From the NCBI RefSeq assembly GCF_019320115.1, contig NC_089595.1, positions 108,950,158 to 109,014,157 of the forward strand: a stretch of 64,000 nt of DNA. The letters are read 5' to 3'. The notes beneath the pieces were generated by a model. It was given only the letters and a program-made list of their open reading frames with translations, made no database searches and was not told the DNA's origin. A program made the translations under genes and the position numbers. Positions within the stretch are counted from its first letter, which is position 1; every line of letters starts with the position of its first letter. This DNA comes from Miscanthus floridulus. Lineage: Eukaryota > Streptophyta > Magnoliopsida > Poales > Poaceae. Of the stretch, positions 1 through 11,512 are shown in pieces.

Positions 1-49
1 GCTCGATCCAGTCGCTGACTCGAATTCCGTTTGATTGATTCCGCTGCAG

Positions 50-3000
50 ATACCCGAGGCCGAGCTCAGACGGCCTCCCGCTGCCCAATGGCATCGGCAC
101 CGGCACCGGCAGCAGCGGCAGCGGCGCGAGCAAGAAGCCTGCAGCGCCTGCGCCGGCGCCGGCGCCGCTGGCCCCCAGATCGAGCAAGGATGACGTGGCG
201 CCGCCGGCCGTCGCCACCGACAGCTCCCGCCTCGCGGCGTTCCTGGCCACGACGTCGCTCGAGCCCAAGCCGCGCGCTCGCGCGCCGCAGGCGCAGGCGC
301 AGCCACAGCCGCCGGCGCAGGCCGCGCCTACCTCGGCGCCCACCACCGCCGCCGGCGCCGCGGTGACCAAGAGCCCCGCGCGTGACCACGGCCACGGCAA
401 CGGCAACGGCAACGGCCAGCACCCCTCCTCCGACCACTCCGACCCCGCCTCGCCTCGCTCTACCGGAGCCGGCGAACTGCTGCTCCAGTGGGGATTGAAC
501 AAGCGCATGCGGTGCCGCCGCGACTCCGCGTCCGCGTCGCCACAGCGCCGGCAGGCGGGCGGCGGCAAGATCCAGCGCCGCTCGTCGTCCCCGGCGGCGG
601 ACAAGCTGATGCCGCCCCCCGAGCGCGGCGCCCTACACCCGCGCGTCCAACCTCCGCTCCGCCTCTCCTCTCCATCCGCGCTCGCGCTCCGGCTCCGGTT
701 CCTCTGGCGGCGCCAGCGACGCGCACCACCCCTCCAGGTATGGCCGCCGCCGTCTTTACTCCCACGCCCACCCCTCTACCTGTAGGCGTCTTTCACTTCG
801 TTTTCTTGCGCTGCCCTCCCCGTTTTTTCTCTTCCGCTTTTACCCCCGCCACCGAGCCGTATTCTCTGGCCCGTGCCGTCGCGGTCGTGCTCGTACGTGG
901 TGGCGTCGGGCTCGGCCCCCTGGTTCGATCGCGCCGGTTCGTCTTGTCCGGGTGAGCTGTCACGCTGCCCTCCGTCTCCACTCTCTAGGCACGGAAGGTG
1001 CGTTCGGATGATACGATATATACGAGGAGTACCATACGTCCATACCATCCCATTCCTTCTCGCCACACTGTTTTTTTTTTGTTTCCTTTCTTTTCGTTTG
1101 TTTATTTAAAATTCTAGTGGGTTTCGGCGTGTTTTCCCATGCTAGTTTTAGATTTCGATTTTATGATTTAATAATGGGCGGTTCCGATTTTTTTTTTTAT
1201 ATGATGAGGGTTGAGGGGGTTTTGATTTGAATCGGATCACCAAACTTATCGATGATTCCTGGCCCCTGCCTTTTTCAGACCTGCCCGCCCTTCACAGATT
1301 TCCCCGTTCGTCGGGTTCGCTGGGTCGTATTTGACTTATAAGTTATTAATTAAGGAATAATATTTTTTTCTCACACCAAATTAGTCGATGGTACTTTTAT
1401 CGTAACTTATAAATCAAACAAGCGTAAACAAACTGGGGCAAATCTTTTTGCACTGAAGTGATGTTTTAGATCTTTTCAGCCAACGTATGGCGTGGGTCAA
1501 AGGAGCGGCACTTCACCCTTGGTCTTCACTAACCTGGTGCATTGGCAGCCAGCAAATCCACCATCCGTCCATCTAATCCCCCAAGCCATCTGTCGTCCGG
1601 TCATCCCCTTCCCCTAGCTTGCCGAGGTCCATTAATGGCCGGCCGGGCCTCCTTCCTTCCCAGTTCCCTGCCGTTTTCCGGCTGCGTTTGGCTTGTCCGC
1701 TTGTGTGAATAGTGAACAACACAGTGACATCATCACAGCAGGCGAGGCGAAGGGCTATTAGTAGGACTTGATGCGAGCCGTGTATAAATCCTGCGCGCAT
1801 CCAACGCTCCACGCCACTTTTTTTTTTCTGTGGGCATCCGCAGCGGCAGCAGCTTTTGCCGGCGCCCAGCTTTGCTCTCCGCGCCGCATCAGAACCCCAC
1901 CATTCCCTGGTCGCTGTTACCTAACCGGAGCCCCGCCGCCGCTTTAATCCCAACCACCGTGCTGGGCCAGCCGATCGCGGTCCGGATTACTAGTTGGTTA
2001 GTTTGTTGGTTTGGTTGCCGGGTTCTAATGCTACGGCGACGATGATGACCAGATCGGCGGAGGACCGTGGTGCTGGTGCCGCGGGGAGGTTCTCGGCGGC
2101 GGCGGCGGCGGCAAGGGCCGAGAAGCAGCGTGCGGTGTCGCCGCACAAGGTGGGCCCGGGCTCCGTGATGGGCCTGGGCGTCCCGGACCTGAAGCCGCAG
2201 CAGCAGTACAACCACAACCAGGGGGGCAGCGGCAGTGGCCATCAGCACCAGCAGGCCGGCGCAGCGGCGGCGGCGTCGACGAAGCCGGCGCCGAAGCTGG
2301 AGGTGCCGCGGATCTACACCACGCTGTCCCGGAAGGAGAAGGAGGATGACTTCATGGCCATGAAGGGCACCAAGCTACCGCAGCGCCCCAAGCGGCGGCC
2401 CAAGAACGTCGAGAAGACCATCAATGTGCGTGCCTTTTTTTTCCCGTCTCTCTCTCTCTTCTCCATTAGCGATGCTTACGTTATGTCGAGACATGGATTA
2501 GTGTTAAGCTGACCTGATCTCGTGCCTGTCTTGTCTTGCGCAGGCGATCTGCCCCGGGATGTGGCTGACGGATGTGACCAGGAGCAGGTACGAGGTGCGC
2601 GAGAAGAAGTGCCCGAAGAAGGTACCCACCATAGTACATCCATCTCTCTCTCTCTCTCTCTCAATGTTTTTTTTTCCTTTATCTTCGTCGTCGCGTCAGA
2701 AATGCTCTCGGCCGGTTAGTCGGATCCGGTTCACCCTCGTGTTATTTGCACCGCCGTTAATTTGAGATTGGGCCGACAGATCAGTTAGTTATTAGAGATG
2801 GTTTGGAAAAAGTAATAAAAGAAGGGGTGGCTCGGGGACGAACCACAGGCCGAAAGAGGGGAGGGGAAATGGGTGTGCGTACCCTTTTTCTCCTGTCCCC
2901 TTCTTATGTCACGTGGGGCCCACCTCCCGTGAGCCGTGAGTTGCGTTGCCTCTCCCTCTCTGGCTCTCTGCTCATTAATGGCCGCGCTTTAATCCACATC

Positions 3001-4394
3001 GCGCGCAGGCTTTATTGCCGAGGCCAACGGACGCGCACTGCAGGGGCACCTGCGCCTACGCGACAGCCCGGTCTCCAAGGCTGGATCTCCCATACAGCCA
3101 TGGCACGGGGGCCCACATGCCAGCGTCTTAGCTACTACTGCTGTCTGTCTCCAAGTAGTGGATGGAGCGCGCGTTGGATAGAGGAGTTCTTGTTCCTGAC
3201 GTGTGGGGCCCCCTGGGCACGCTGCCAGTAATTGGATACGAGTCAGCAGCAGGGGCATACTACGTGGGTGGTGGGACCCCGTGATAAGACGCAGAGGAGG
3301 ATAGGGTGGATATGGGGTCTGGAACCCACACGGCATCCCAAATACCCCCCGGCGAGGGACAGGGATGGCTCCTGTCTTTTTTTTTCGCCTCTCATCTAGA
3401 TATAACTGTAGTATCTGTTCATGACTAGATAACACATCAACACCACGCACACTCACACCCCACACACACCTCAAGTACACAAATAGATCCTACAACTATA
3501 CCTAGATTCCAAGATCGCGTTCTTAAAGAGATCACCGAAACCATTAAGGCTCTGTAGACGATGGGCGCGTCGTACTCTTTTTCGGCCTGTTCGCTGGTTG
3601 GTGCTGGTGCTGGTTTGAGCTGGCTGGTGCTGGTTTTTTGTGAGAGGAAAACACTGTTGGCTGGCTGGTTTGGGCTGGCTGAAACCAACAAGCGAACAGG
3701 CTGTTTATAGCTCCACGCGAGAGAGGCCGTGTTAAAATGAAGAAAAACCCCGGTGAAAAATCATGGGCCGGCAGCTTTGCCACACGAGCCACGGCTCGTT
3801 CCCCCGGCTCCTGCTTTTGCTTTGACTTGGTGAGCCTGCCGCTTCTAATGCTTCTGTAATCTGTAGTAGCAAGTGGGAGACGTGTAGTACTTGTACTACC
3901 AGGGTAGATTCGCACACGTAACTCAGGCCTCTAAAATTTACTCTAGGTCCCATTAAATTTTAGACATGTATACCGAGTATTAAATATAGATTAAAAAATA
4001 ATTATTTATATAATTTACGACTAATTTATAAAATAAATCTTTTAAGCTTAATTAGTCCATGATTTGACAATGTGGTGCTATAGTAATACATGTGCTTATA
4101 ATGGATTAATTATGTTTAATAAATTCGTTTCGCGGATTCATTAATTTATTTTTTTATTAGTATCTGAACACCCCATACGACACCCCATATGACACCCGAT
4201 ATAACACCCTAAAACTTTACACCCTACGTTTAAACGAGCCCTTAACGCGAAACCCATCATTAACGAGGCCCTGTCGTAGTCATCGTCCTCGTCTCCTGAA
4301 GTGTCTCACTTTTTATTTTGAATCTCTCTTTGTTCAGCAACAGAAGAACCGGGGCCTCAAGGGGATGGAGAGCATGGGCAGCGACTCCGACTGA
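50..4394 (+). CDS. DUF1639-family protein gene, 5' incomplete, four visible exons, one frameshift
   Basis: Exons 50-737, 2053-2425, 2544-2621 and 4338-4394 (stop TGA 4392-4394) join with GT-AG borders and matching phases. The first exon starts after a plausible acceptor (..CTGCAG at 49), so the true start lies left of the window. Visible protein is about 397 aa. It has a Pro/Ala/Ser-rich N part, the block LLLQWGLNKRMR typical of the family's start, and the DUF1639 core: RKEKEDDFMAMKG, LPQRPKRRPKNV, then CPGMWLTDVTRSRYEV. The C-terminus ends GMESMGSDSD. DUF1639 is a plant family of unknown function, and nothing here shows its location or partners. Oddity: up to about 620 the reading frame is the one with KLMPPP, whereas 622-737 reads sensibly (AAPYTRASNLRSASPL) only one frame over, and that second frame is the one in phase with exon 2. 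The switch sits at a run of six C (615-620). It may be a sequencing error or a real lesion. Confidence 0.78.
1783..1789 (+). promoter_or_regulatory. possible internal TATA box in intron 1 of the DUF1639 gene
   Basis: TATAAAT lies in a compact GC-rich setting about 255 nt before ATG codons at 2042 and 2045. These are in frame with exon 2 and overlap its splice acceptor. A transcript starting near 1815 could use exon 2 without exon 1 and make a shorter DUF1639 protein. A short out-of-frame ATG at 2028 would precede the start. No transcript data support this; it is inference from motif position. Confidence 0.3.
3584..3702. mobile_element. small hAT-like MITE in intron 3
   Basis: A roughly 119-bp segment begins GGCCTGTTCGCTGGTTGG and ends with the inverted match CCAACAAGCGAACAGGC. 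Its interior is made of GGCTGGTGCTGG-like repeats and AACACTGTT. Similar AACACTGTTCTGGCTG segments recur at 21.7-21.86 kb. The terminal motif is common in grass hAT-type MITEs. I could not see a clear 8-bp target duplication. Confidence 0.6.
3935..4243. mobile_element. AT-rich MITE in intron 3, same family as the 14.0-14.6 kb pair
   Basis: An AT-rich stretch shares long motifs, in opposite orientation, with the two copies at 14018-14641. These include GCTTAATTAGTCCATGATTT, the GTGGTGCTATAGTAA block and ATTAGTATCTGAACACC. It sits between exons 3 and 4 of the DUF1639 gene and does not disturb the splice sites. Superfamily is not certain; this repeat type is very frequent in grasses. Confidence 0.6.
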
Positions 4395-5354
4395 CCGCCC
4401 GACTGCAGCCTGCGTTGCCAGGGCGGAAGGGTGGTGGTGGCGGCGACGGCAGAGGAAGAAGGGTCGGCGACAGTGACGGGAGACGAGGGAGCGTGTCAAC
4501 AGCCACGCGCTCTTGGACATGGTCGCGCTGGGTTGAGGGAAGCCAAAGAAAAAACATTAAAAAAAGGTTAGATTCCGGGGGGAAACTGGAAAAAAAAAAC
4601 TTTCCTTTTTCGAGTTAATTATAGCGGCGCCGTGCTATATATATATAGCCTCGATTCCATTTTGTATATCTGGGTGGCGAGGATGTCGTAGCCGGCGTCT
4701 TTCTTTTATCCTTTTTGGGTCGACAATCGGTGGTTTGCCCGCTGCGTTTGTGGTGGGTTTGTGCATAGAGTTGACTAGACTATCTCAGCAAGAGGAAACA
4801 ACTAGACTTTTAGTTTTAGACTACCTCTCTCTCGGCTCTGGTTAATTGTGCAGTGCTTTATGTTTACTCGTGTTGGTGTTCATGTTCATGCGGTGTTTCA
4901 AAAACGCCTCCGGTGTTTAAAAAAAAACTTAAGCGGTGAGCATTCGGACCGGAATTGTTTGGAGTCACCTATGCTGCAGTAGTGCAGCTGATGGTCATAC
5001 TACCTACTCCATCTGGTCTGCTGGGTTCAGACTTCAGAGCTTCAGGCAGTTCCCCGCTGCCGGTTGCTGCATTCATCGGCATTCCTCAGGACTCGTGCTC
5101 CACTTGTTCTTGTTGAGTTGCTCCTCGATGAAGCCCTGCTGCTGCTGCTGCTGCTGTTGCCAGGAGCCGAGGATCATGGAGCTTGATGGTGTTAGGTGCT
5201 GGGGACAGCGCACGGGAGTCGGTGCAGGATGAGAAGCGTTTCAAAATGAGGAGAAATTCTGCAGCGATGATGGTGGCAGCAGACGCCACGCATGATTTTT
5301 TTTTAACACTCCACGCATGATGGCTCGGGCTCCTTATACCGTGATGGCGTATGG
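4395..5354. other. 3' flank of DUF1639 gene; no gene seen
   Basis: It holds the presumed 3' UTR, followed by AT-rich stretches with A runs near 4557-4599 and 4920, a TATATATATA tract near 4638, and a (CTG)7 run at 5136-5156. The short ORFs here have no recognisable product. Confidence 0.5.
5136..5156 (+). repeat. (CTG)7 microsatellite
   Basis: Seven CTG units in tandem, followed by CTGTTGC. It is a simple repeat with no sign that it is coding. Confidence 0.9.
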
Positions 5355-5847
5355 TGATAGATTGTTACATGATCTGGCATGATCTGGCATGTATACTGAT
5401 ATTTAGGATAAATAGCGAGTCCTCGAACATGAAGTAGTACGGGATTTAGAGATAGAGGGAGAAAGAGAGGGTGCGGAGGTGCAAACCATCGGCCGTCTTC
5501 GTAGAAGACGAGCTGGCCATGTGGTTGCTCGTCGGTGGCGCGGTGAAGCCCAATGGTGAAGGTGCTGTCGCGGTGGCGGTGGTGCAGAGGTGGCGGTGGT
5601 CGGTGGCGGAGCTTTCCGTCGCTGGCAGCGCCCCCTCTCTAGATCGGCTAGGGTTATGATGTAGGTGATGTGTCTGGTGGCTCAGGTGAACCTCGTGCCT
5701 TGTGCCCCGACCCCCACCTCTCTTTTTATGGCGCTGTGCGACGAGGGCCCACCAACCATGGAGCGGTTTGAGCGCCCCTGATTAGGGCGCGGATCTAAGG
5801 GCCCAATTGGCCGGCCGTTGGGCCAATTGGTGGAGATCAATCTAACA
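5355..5847 (-). repeat. 3' LTR of the minus-strand Copia element
   Basis: It is bounded by TG..CA and is similar throughout to 11513-11985: shared AAATAGCGAGTCCT, GTGCGGAGGTGCAAACCATC and AAGACGAGCTGGCCATG. It is about 20 bp longer than the other LTR, with scattered substitutions. Confidence 0.92.
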
Positions 5848-5860
5848 TCCCCCCTTGATC
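5848..5860 (-). other. polypurine tract of the Copia element
   Basis: On the minus strand, AAGGGGGGA lies directly before the LTR start TGTTAGATTG. This is the expected plus-strand priming site. Confidence 0.8.
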
Positions 5861-6045
5861 TCACTTTATGACTTAAATTTAACTTACTTACTTTATCTTG
5901 TTCACATTCCATCACAGATCAGTACATAGAGCGTGCCTCATCGTCACGGTCTGTTGCCATTAGATTAAACAGCTACAATGCAATTCTCTGTTTTGAAACA
6001 TATTCTCAACTAGGCCCTTATTGTCCAGCAATCATAGGCTTTCCC

Positions 6046-9000
6046 TTAACCCATGTCGGCTAAGTGTTCTCTGAACACGCTGGGTGTTAAGACTTTTGTA
6101 AGCGGATCCGCGAGCATCTTTTCTGTTCTTATATGCTTAAGACTAAGTATATGATCCCGGACTTTGTCTTTCACAACATAATATTTTATGTCAATGTATT
6201 TGGCAGCACCACTTGACTTATTGTTGTGAGCATAACATACTGCTGGATTATTATCGCAGTATAACTTGAGTGCCTTATGTATGTCGTCTACCACTTTCAA
6301 CCCGGGCATGAATTTCTTCAGCCAATTCACCTGCCCTGTGGCCTCATAACATGCTACAAACTCGGCATACATTGTGGATGTTGTAGTGACGGTTTGCTTT
6401 GAGCTTTTCCATGATATAGCTCCTCCTGCGAGAGTGAATATGTATCCTGACATGGATTTTCTGTCATCTCCGGCATAATCAGAATATGTATACCCCTCTA
6501 TATGCAGGGAATCAGATCTTTTGTACGTTAGCATGAGACCCCTCGTATCCTGCAGGTAACGCAAAACTTTCTTTACTAATTTTCAATGTTCTATTCCTGG
6601 ATTACTCTGATATTTGCCAAGTATCCCGGTAACAAATGCTAAGTCAGGACGAGTACACACTTGAGCATACTATAAACTTCTGACAGCTGAACTATATGGA
6701 ACCACTTTTATTTGATCGATCTCATATTGGTTCCTGGAACATTGAAATTCTCCATATCTATCGCACTTGACTATGGGAGCAGGTGAAGACTTACAATTTT
6801 ACATACTGTATTTCCTTAGAACTTTTTCTAAGTATGCCTTTTGTGATAATCCTAAAACCCTCTTTTCTCTATCTCGGTGAATCTCTATTCCTTGGACGAA
6901 CGTAGCTTCACCGAGATCCTTCATATCAAACTTCGAGGACAAGAACTTCTTTGTTTCTAGTAGTAGATTAACATCACTGCTAGCGAGCAAGATGTCATCC
7001 ACATACAAGACTAGGAAAATATATTTCTCATTCTTGAACTTTGTATAAACGCAATTGTCCTCTACGTTTTTTTGAAACCCAAACTTTCTTATTGTACTAT
7101 CAAACTTTAAATACCACTGTCTTGAAGCTTGTTTTAATCCATAAATAGATTTCTTCAGGCGGCATCCCATACGTTCTTTTACTTCCACAATAAAACCTTT
7201 CGGTTGTGCCATGTAAACATTTTCCTCCAGATCCCCGTTTAGGAACGTCATCTTTACATCCATCTGATGTAATTCTAAATCGTAATGTGCTACAAGCGTC
7301 ATTATGATTCTAAAAGAATCCTTACATGAGACTGGAGAAAAATGTCTCATTATAATCTATGCCTTCTCTTTGTGTGAAACATTTCGCCATAAGTCGCGTT
7401 TTAAACCTTTCTATATTCTCTTTGGAGTCATGTTTAGTTTTGTTGACCCATTTATAGCCTACTGTCTTGGCTCCTTTAGAAATTATTTCTAAGTCTCAAA
7501 CACCATTGGTTTTCATTGATTTTATTTCATCTTCCATGGCTTCAAGCCACTTAGATGAGTGAGCGCTTCTCATGGCTTCTTCAAATGAGGTGGGATCACC
7601 CTCCATTTGAAATTCCTCACATCCATAAACTTCGTAATCATCAAGAATGGCTGATCTCTTGACTCTTTGAGACCTTCTAGGGGCCTCGTTAGACGACGCT
7701 TGTTCTATATGAGGCTATTGTTGCTCTTCCTCATGTGTGACAGCGGGTTCTAGGGGATCCTGTTGGGCAGGTTCCTCATGTTCATTCATTGTTGCCACAG
7801 GAGAACTAACAACATGTGTTGTTACTATAGTATCTTGCACTGTTGGTACAGCAACAATAGGTAGCGTGAAGAATGGTTCCTGAACCATAGGAGTGGGCAT
7901 GTATACTCGCTTCTCTTCAAAACTAATTTCTCACGCTACCATGCTCCCCCTGATCATATTATCATCTAAGAAGACAGCATGTCTTGTTTCTACAAACTTT
8001 GTTTGCCTGTTAGGACAATAGAAGCGATAACCTTTTGACTTTTCTAGATAGCCAATGAAATGGTAACTGACAGTCTTGGAGTCTAGCTTCCCTATGTTTG
8101 GATTAAAGACTTTTGCCTCAGCTGGACAACCCCACATACGTAAATAGTTAAGTGAGGGTTTCTTTCCTGTCCACAACTCATACAGTGTTTTGGGCACCGA
8201 CTTGCTTGGCACTCGATTAAGAATATGAATGGCAGTTTATAACGCCTCCATCCATAAACTTATCGGTAGGGTAGAGTAACTTATCATGCTTCTCACCATA
8301 TCCATATCCATTAAGGTACGGTTGCGCCTTTCAGCTACTCCATTCTGCTAAGGTTCGCCCGATGTAGAATACTGGGCAACTATGCCATTTTCCTATAAGA
8401 ACCTTGCAAAGGGTCTAGGAACTTGGCCATATGGGGTGTGTCAACCGTAGTACTCTCCCATATGGTCGGACCTTACTACCTTAATCTTTAAGTTGTGCTG
8501 ATTTTCTACTTCAGCCTTGGATATCTTAAATTTATCCAATACTTCCGATCTTTCCTTAATTGGATACATATAGCCAAAACGAGAATAGTCATCTGTGAAT
8601 GTTATAAATGAATCATAGCCATCCACACTCTTCATAGGAAAAAGGACCACATATGTCTATGTGAACTATTTCTAAAATTCTTGCGCTTCATTTGGCATCT
8701 TTCTTTATTTTCTTAACGTACTTTTCTTTTATGCAATCAATACATTGCTCTAAATCTAAAAATTCTAAAGGCAGAAGAATTGATTTCTTAATCAATCGCT
8801 CTATTCTCTCCCTCAAAATATGGCCTAAACGATAGTGCCATAATTTTGAAGATACATCATGCACTCTCTTTCGCTTATTTGTTACATTCATAGACGATGA
8901 AGCATTCTCATTCTCAGTGCTCACATCATTCACATTATCAGAAAGTGATAATAAATAAAGCTTGTCTTGTCGGAAGACAAGACCAACACACTTATTAATC

Positions 9001-9350
9001 ACAATCCGACATTTGCCATTACCAAAATGACAATCATATCCATCGTCATCTAGTCGTGAGACACTTATCAAGTTTCTACGCAAAAGAGGGTACATAAAGA
9101 ATATCTAAAAGCTATAGTCTAAAACCATCATCTAATTCTAGAGAGAGATCTCCAATGGCTTCAACTTTAGCTTCAACTCCATTTGCAACTTTAATTCTTC
9201 TTTCTCCTCTTTGCAGGGTTCTCCTCGTACGAAATCCCTGTAATGAATTTACAACATGAACAGTTACACCTAAATCAATCCACCAAGTAGATTTTACATA
9301 ACTTAAATACAAGGATTTATCTATGAATATAATAAAATCATCACCTCTCT
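6046..9350 (-). pseudogene. Copia pol remnant: protease, integrase, reverse transcriptase, RNase H
   Basis: Read on the minus strand from 9350 down. The protease region has WWIDLGVTVHV (family norm D-S/T-G-A/C-T; here the Ser is Leu). The GAG-pre-integrase/zinc region is at 8688-9095 (LWHYRLGH, then a CxxC pair in QCIDCIKEKY). Integrase pieces lie at 8441-8650 and 7931-8212 (LYELWTGKKPSLNYLRMWGC). RT is at 6799-7350 with MDVKMTFLNGDLEENVYM, KSIYGLKQASRQW and an intact YVDD box. RNase H at 6046-6564 includes MYAEFVACYEA and ends HLADMG. The segments lie in different frames with stops between them, so no polyprotein can be made. Confidence 0.88.
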
Positions 9351-9354
9351 TCAG

Positions 9355-10187
9355 AAGACTCTTTAGGAAGTCTGGACAGTCCCTCTGGTAATGTCCATGC
9401 TTCTTGCACCATTTACACTGATCATTTTCAACTTGAGCATTGTTGTTCTTCTAATGGTGGTCATTCTGAGGAGCTTTCCCTTGAGGTTTGGCATTTTTGT
9501 TGAAGTTCTTTTTGTTGTCCTTCACAAGGTTAGCAGAGTCACCAGTGAGCTTTTCAACCTCTCCTCTTCTTGAACACACATTGCAATGAGCTTCTCTATA
9601 TCCCATTTATCGGGCTGCATGTTGTAGTTCACCACAAAAGTTTCATATTCTTTGGGCAAGGGAGCAAAAACCAAATGAATAAGGAACTCATCCTTGAGCC
9701 TAAAATCCATTGGCTTCAGCTTCGAAGCCGTGTTGCTCATCTTTAGTATGTGCTCTCTGATACCGCCACCAGTGTATTTTTTATTGAATAATTTCTTGAT
9801 CAAAGTACTGGCATAAGACTTTGAAGAGCCAGTGAACTGACTCTCAACTTTCTTAAGATACTCTGTGGTGGTATCACAATCTGGGATAGACCCTCTTATC
9901 GCATCTAAAATAGTGTACTTAGCCAACATCAACCACTTGCGGTTTGAAATGTCCCATTTCTTGCGTTCAAGATCATATTTCATCCACACTTCTACATTAT
10001 CTCGATGCCGTGCAGTGAAATCAGCGTCAGTCTCATTATCTTCCCTCACCGGGTCCACTGGCTCAGTCGGACACGAGGAGGTAAGCGCTAGGTCATTTTC
10101 AGACAGCGCAAGTGCTAGTTCATACTTCTCTCGCCATACCCTGTAGTTGCCCCCTTCAAGAGGCGGTATGTGTGAGATAAAAGCCAT
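9355..10187 (-). pseudogene. Copia gag remnant
   Basis: The start chosen is ATG at 10185-10187 (MAFISHIPPLEGGNYRVWRE), the usual Copia gag opening; the open frame extends 15 codons upstream without support. A UBN2-type gag body runs to about 9522. After an in-frame stop near 9452 there is a CCHC zinc knuckle, CKWCKKHGHYQRDC (CX2CX4HX4C), near 9380-9420. Gag would form the virus-like particle and bind the element's RNA. The stop before the knuckle breaks it. Confidence 0.85.
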
Positions 10188-10689
10188 TGGGTTGAGTCCT
10201 AAAAAACACTGTCCGAGATAGTGAGAAAACAAGACATCATAATTGCATGATTTAATTTAACGTTCGTCAAAATTAAAACATACAACATTCTTATACACTA
10301 ATTCTACGTCACCGTTGGGCAGAAATAGAATTAATGCATGGAAAACTTATGAATAAACATTATAATATTGCTATTATCAACGTTGGTCAGAAAAATAACA
10401 TTATTATAATTTACTGACTAAAAATGACTACTCTTCAAATTAAATTCTCCTGTTGGTTCGAATTTAATTAGAAGATAATAAACTTTAACATTGCAGCGAA
10501 AAGATGAAAAAATTATTTATCTACTTTTCAGAAGCATTTAACAGTACTAATCTAGTCTCTGAAAAAAATATCCCGTTGATTCAAATTTTGACAGAGGTTG
10601 AAACTAGACAAAAAATCATCAAAATTTACTTATGAAAATGAATAAAACAATAACACAGTTCTACTGTTTATTTGGTCCAGCCTGTTGAA

Positions 10690-11512
10690 ACAGTGGTAGG
10701 CCTAGCGGCGAAATGCCGCCCGCGCTCGTGGCCCAGCAGCGGCCCAACAGAGCGTGCGCGCGCCCGCTCCCCTGCGCCCAGGCCGCAACCTGGGCCTGGG
10801 CCGGGAATCTCCTTCCCCGCCTAGGCCAGATGTGGCCCGTTCATTCGGAGCCGTCCATCTTGATCCGACGGACGTCCGTCGTTCTCACGGGTATAAAAAC
10901 GCCGACTGCGGCCACGCGCCCGAACCCTAGGTCATTCTTCACTTGCTCTTCTCTCTCTTGGCCGCGGCGTCGGCTCTCTCTCCCACTATCACTCCGAACC
11001 ACGACGGCCCGAGAGAGAAGCGTGGTGGCGCCGCCGTGGCACCCTTCGCCGGTGCACGCGTGCGGTTTGATCCGTATACGGCGCCGTCGAGCGGCACCGC
11101 AGTGGTGCACTTTGCGCCCCCACACGCTCTCCCTAAACCCTAGATCTTTCTGGCGCTGCTGTGGGTCCCCTCGCCGGAGCGTGCCCTCCCCAGTGGGTGA
11201 GCGTGGCGTTGTCGAGCGGTCCTATGACGGTGCCCTCGGCCGGGGCTTGCGCGCACGGCAATGAGGACGGCTCAGCTATCTCCCCGCGTGCCGGTGAGGC
11301 AGCGGTGGAGTTTCTTCCCGCGCGACGACGGTGGTGACGGTGGCGAGAAAATTTGGATAGGTCTCTTTCCCTCTTCGTCCATTCTTCTAGGGTTAGGGTT
11401 AGGGTTTTGGGTTGGAGTTCGATCCGATTTGAATCACCTCCTTCTAATTTCTTCTACTCGATTTTCTACCCTGATAAGCTAGATCTACGCCTAGTTAGGC
11501 GACTGATACCAT
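10690..11512. other. long GC-rich leader between Copia 5' LTR and gag, with promoter-like features on the opposite strand
   Basis: This part of the element is GC-rich, unlike the AT-rich stretch 10233-10690 and the AT-rich coding region. On the + strand, opposite to gag, it carries TATAAAAA at 10892, CT-rich leader-like sequence after it, short GC-rich ORFs and the telobox-like tract AGGGTTAGGGTTAGGG near 11391. No protein is recognised on either strand. It may be a normal leader of this family or a captured host promoter and 5' UTR. Confidence 0.45.
11499..11512 (-). other. primer binding site of the Copia element
   Basis: On the minus strand, immediately after the 5' LTR, the sequence reads ATGGTATCAGTCGCC. 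TGGTATCAG matches the 3' end of initiator methionine tRNA, the usual Copia primer. Confidence 0.82.

Noticed and set aside
11391..11412. Telomere repeat AGGGTTAGGGTTAGGG
   Set aside because: Only about three units inside a retrotransposon leader; a telobox-like motif, not a telomere.
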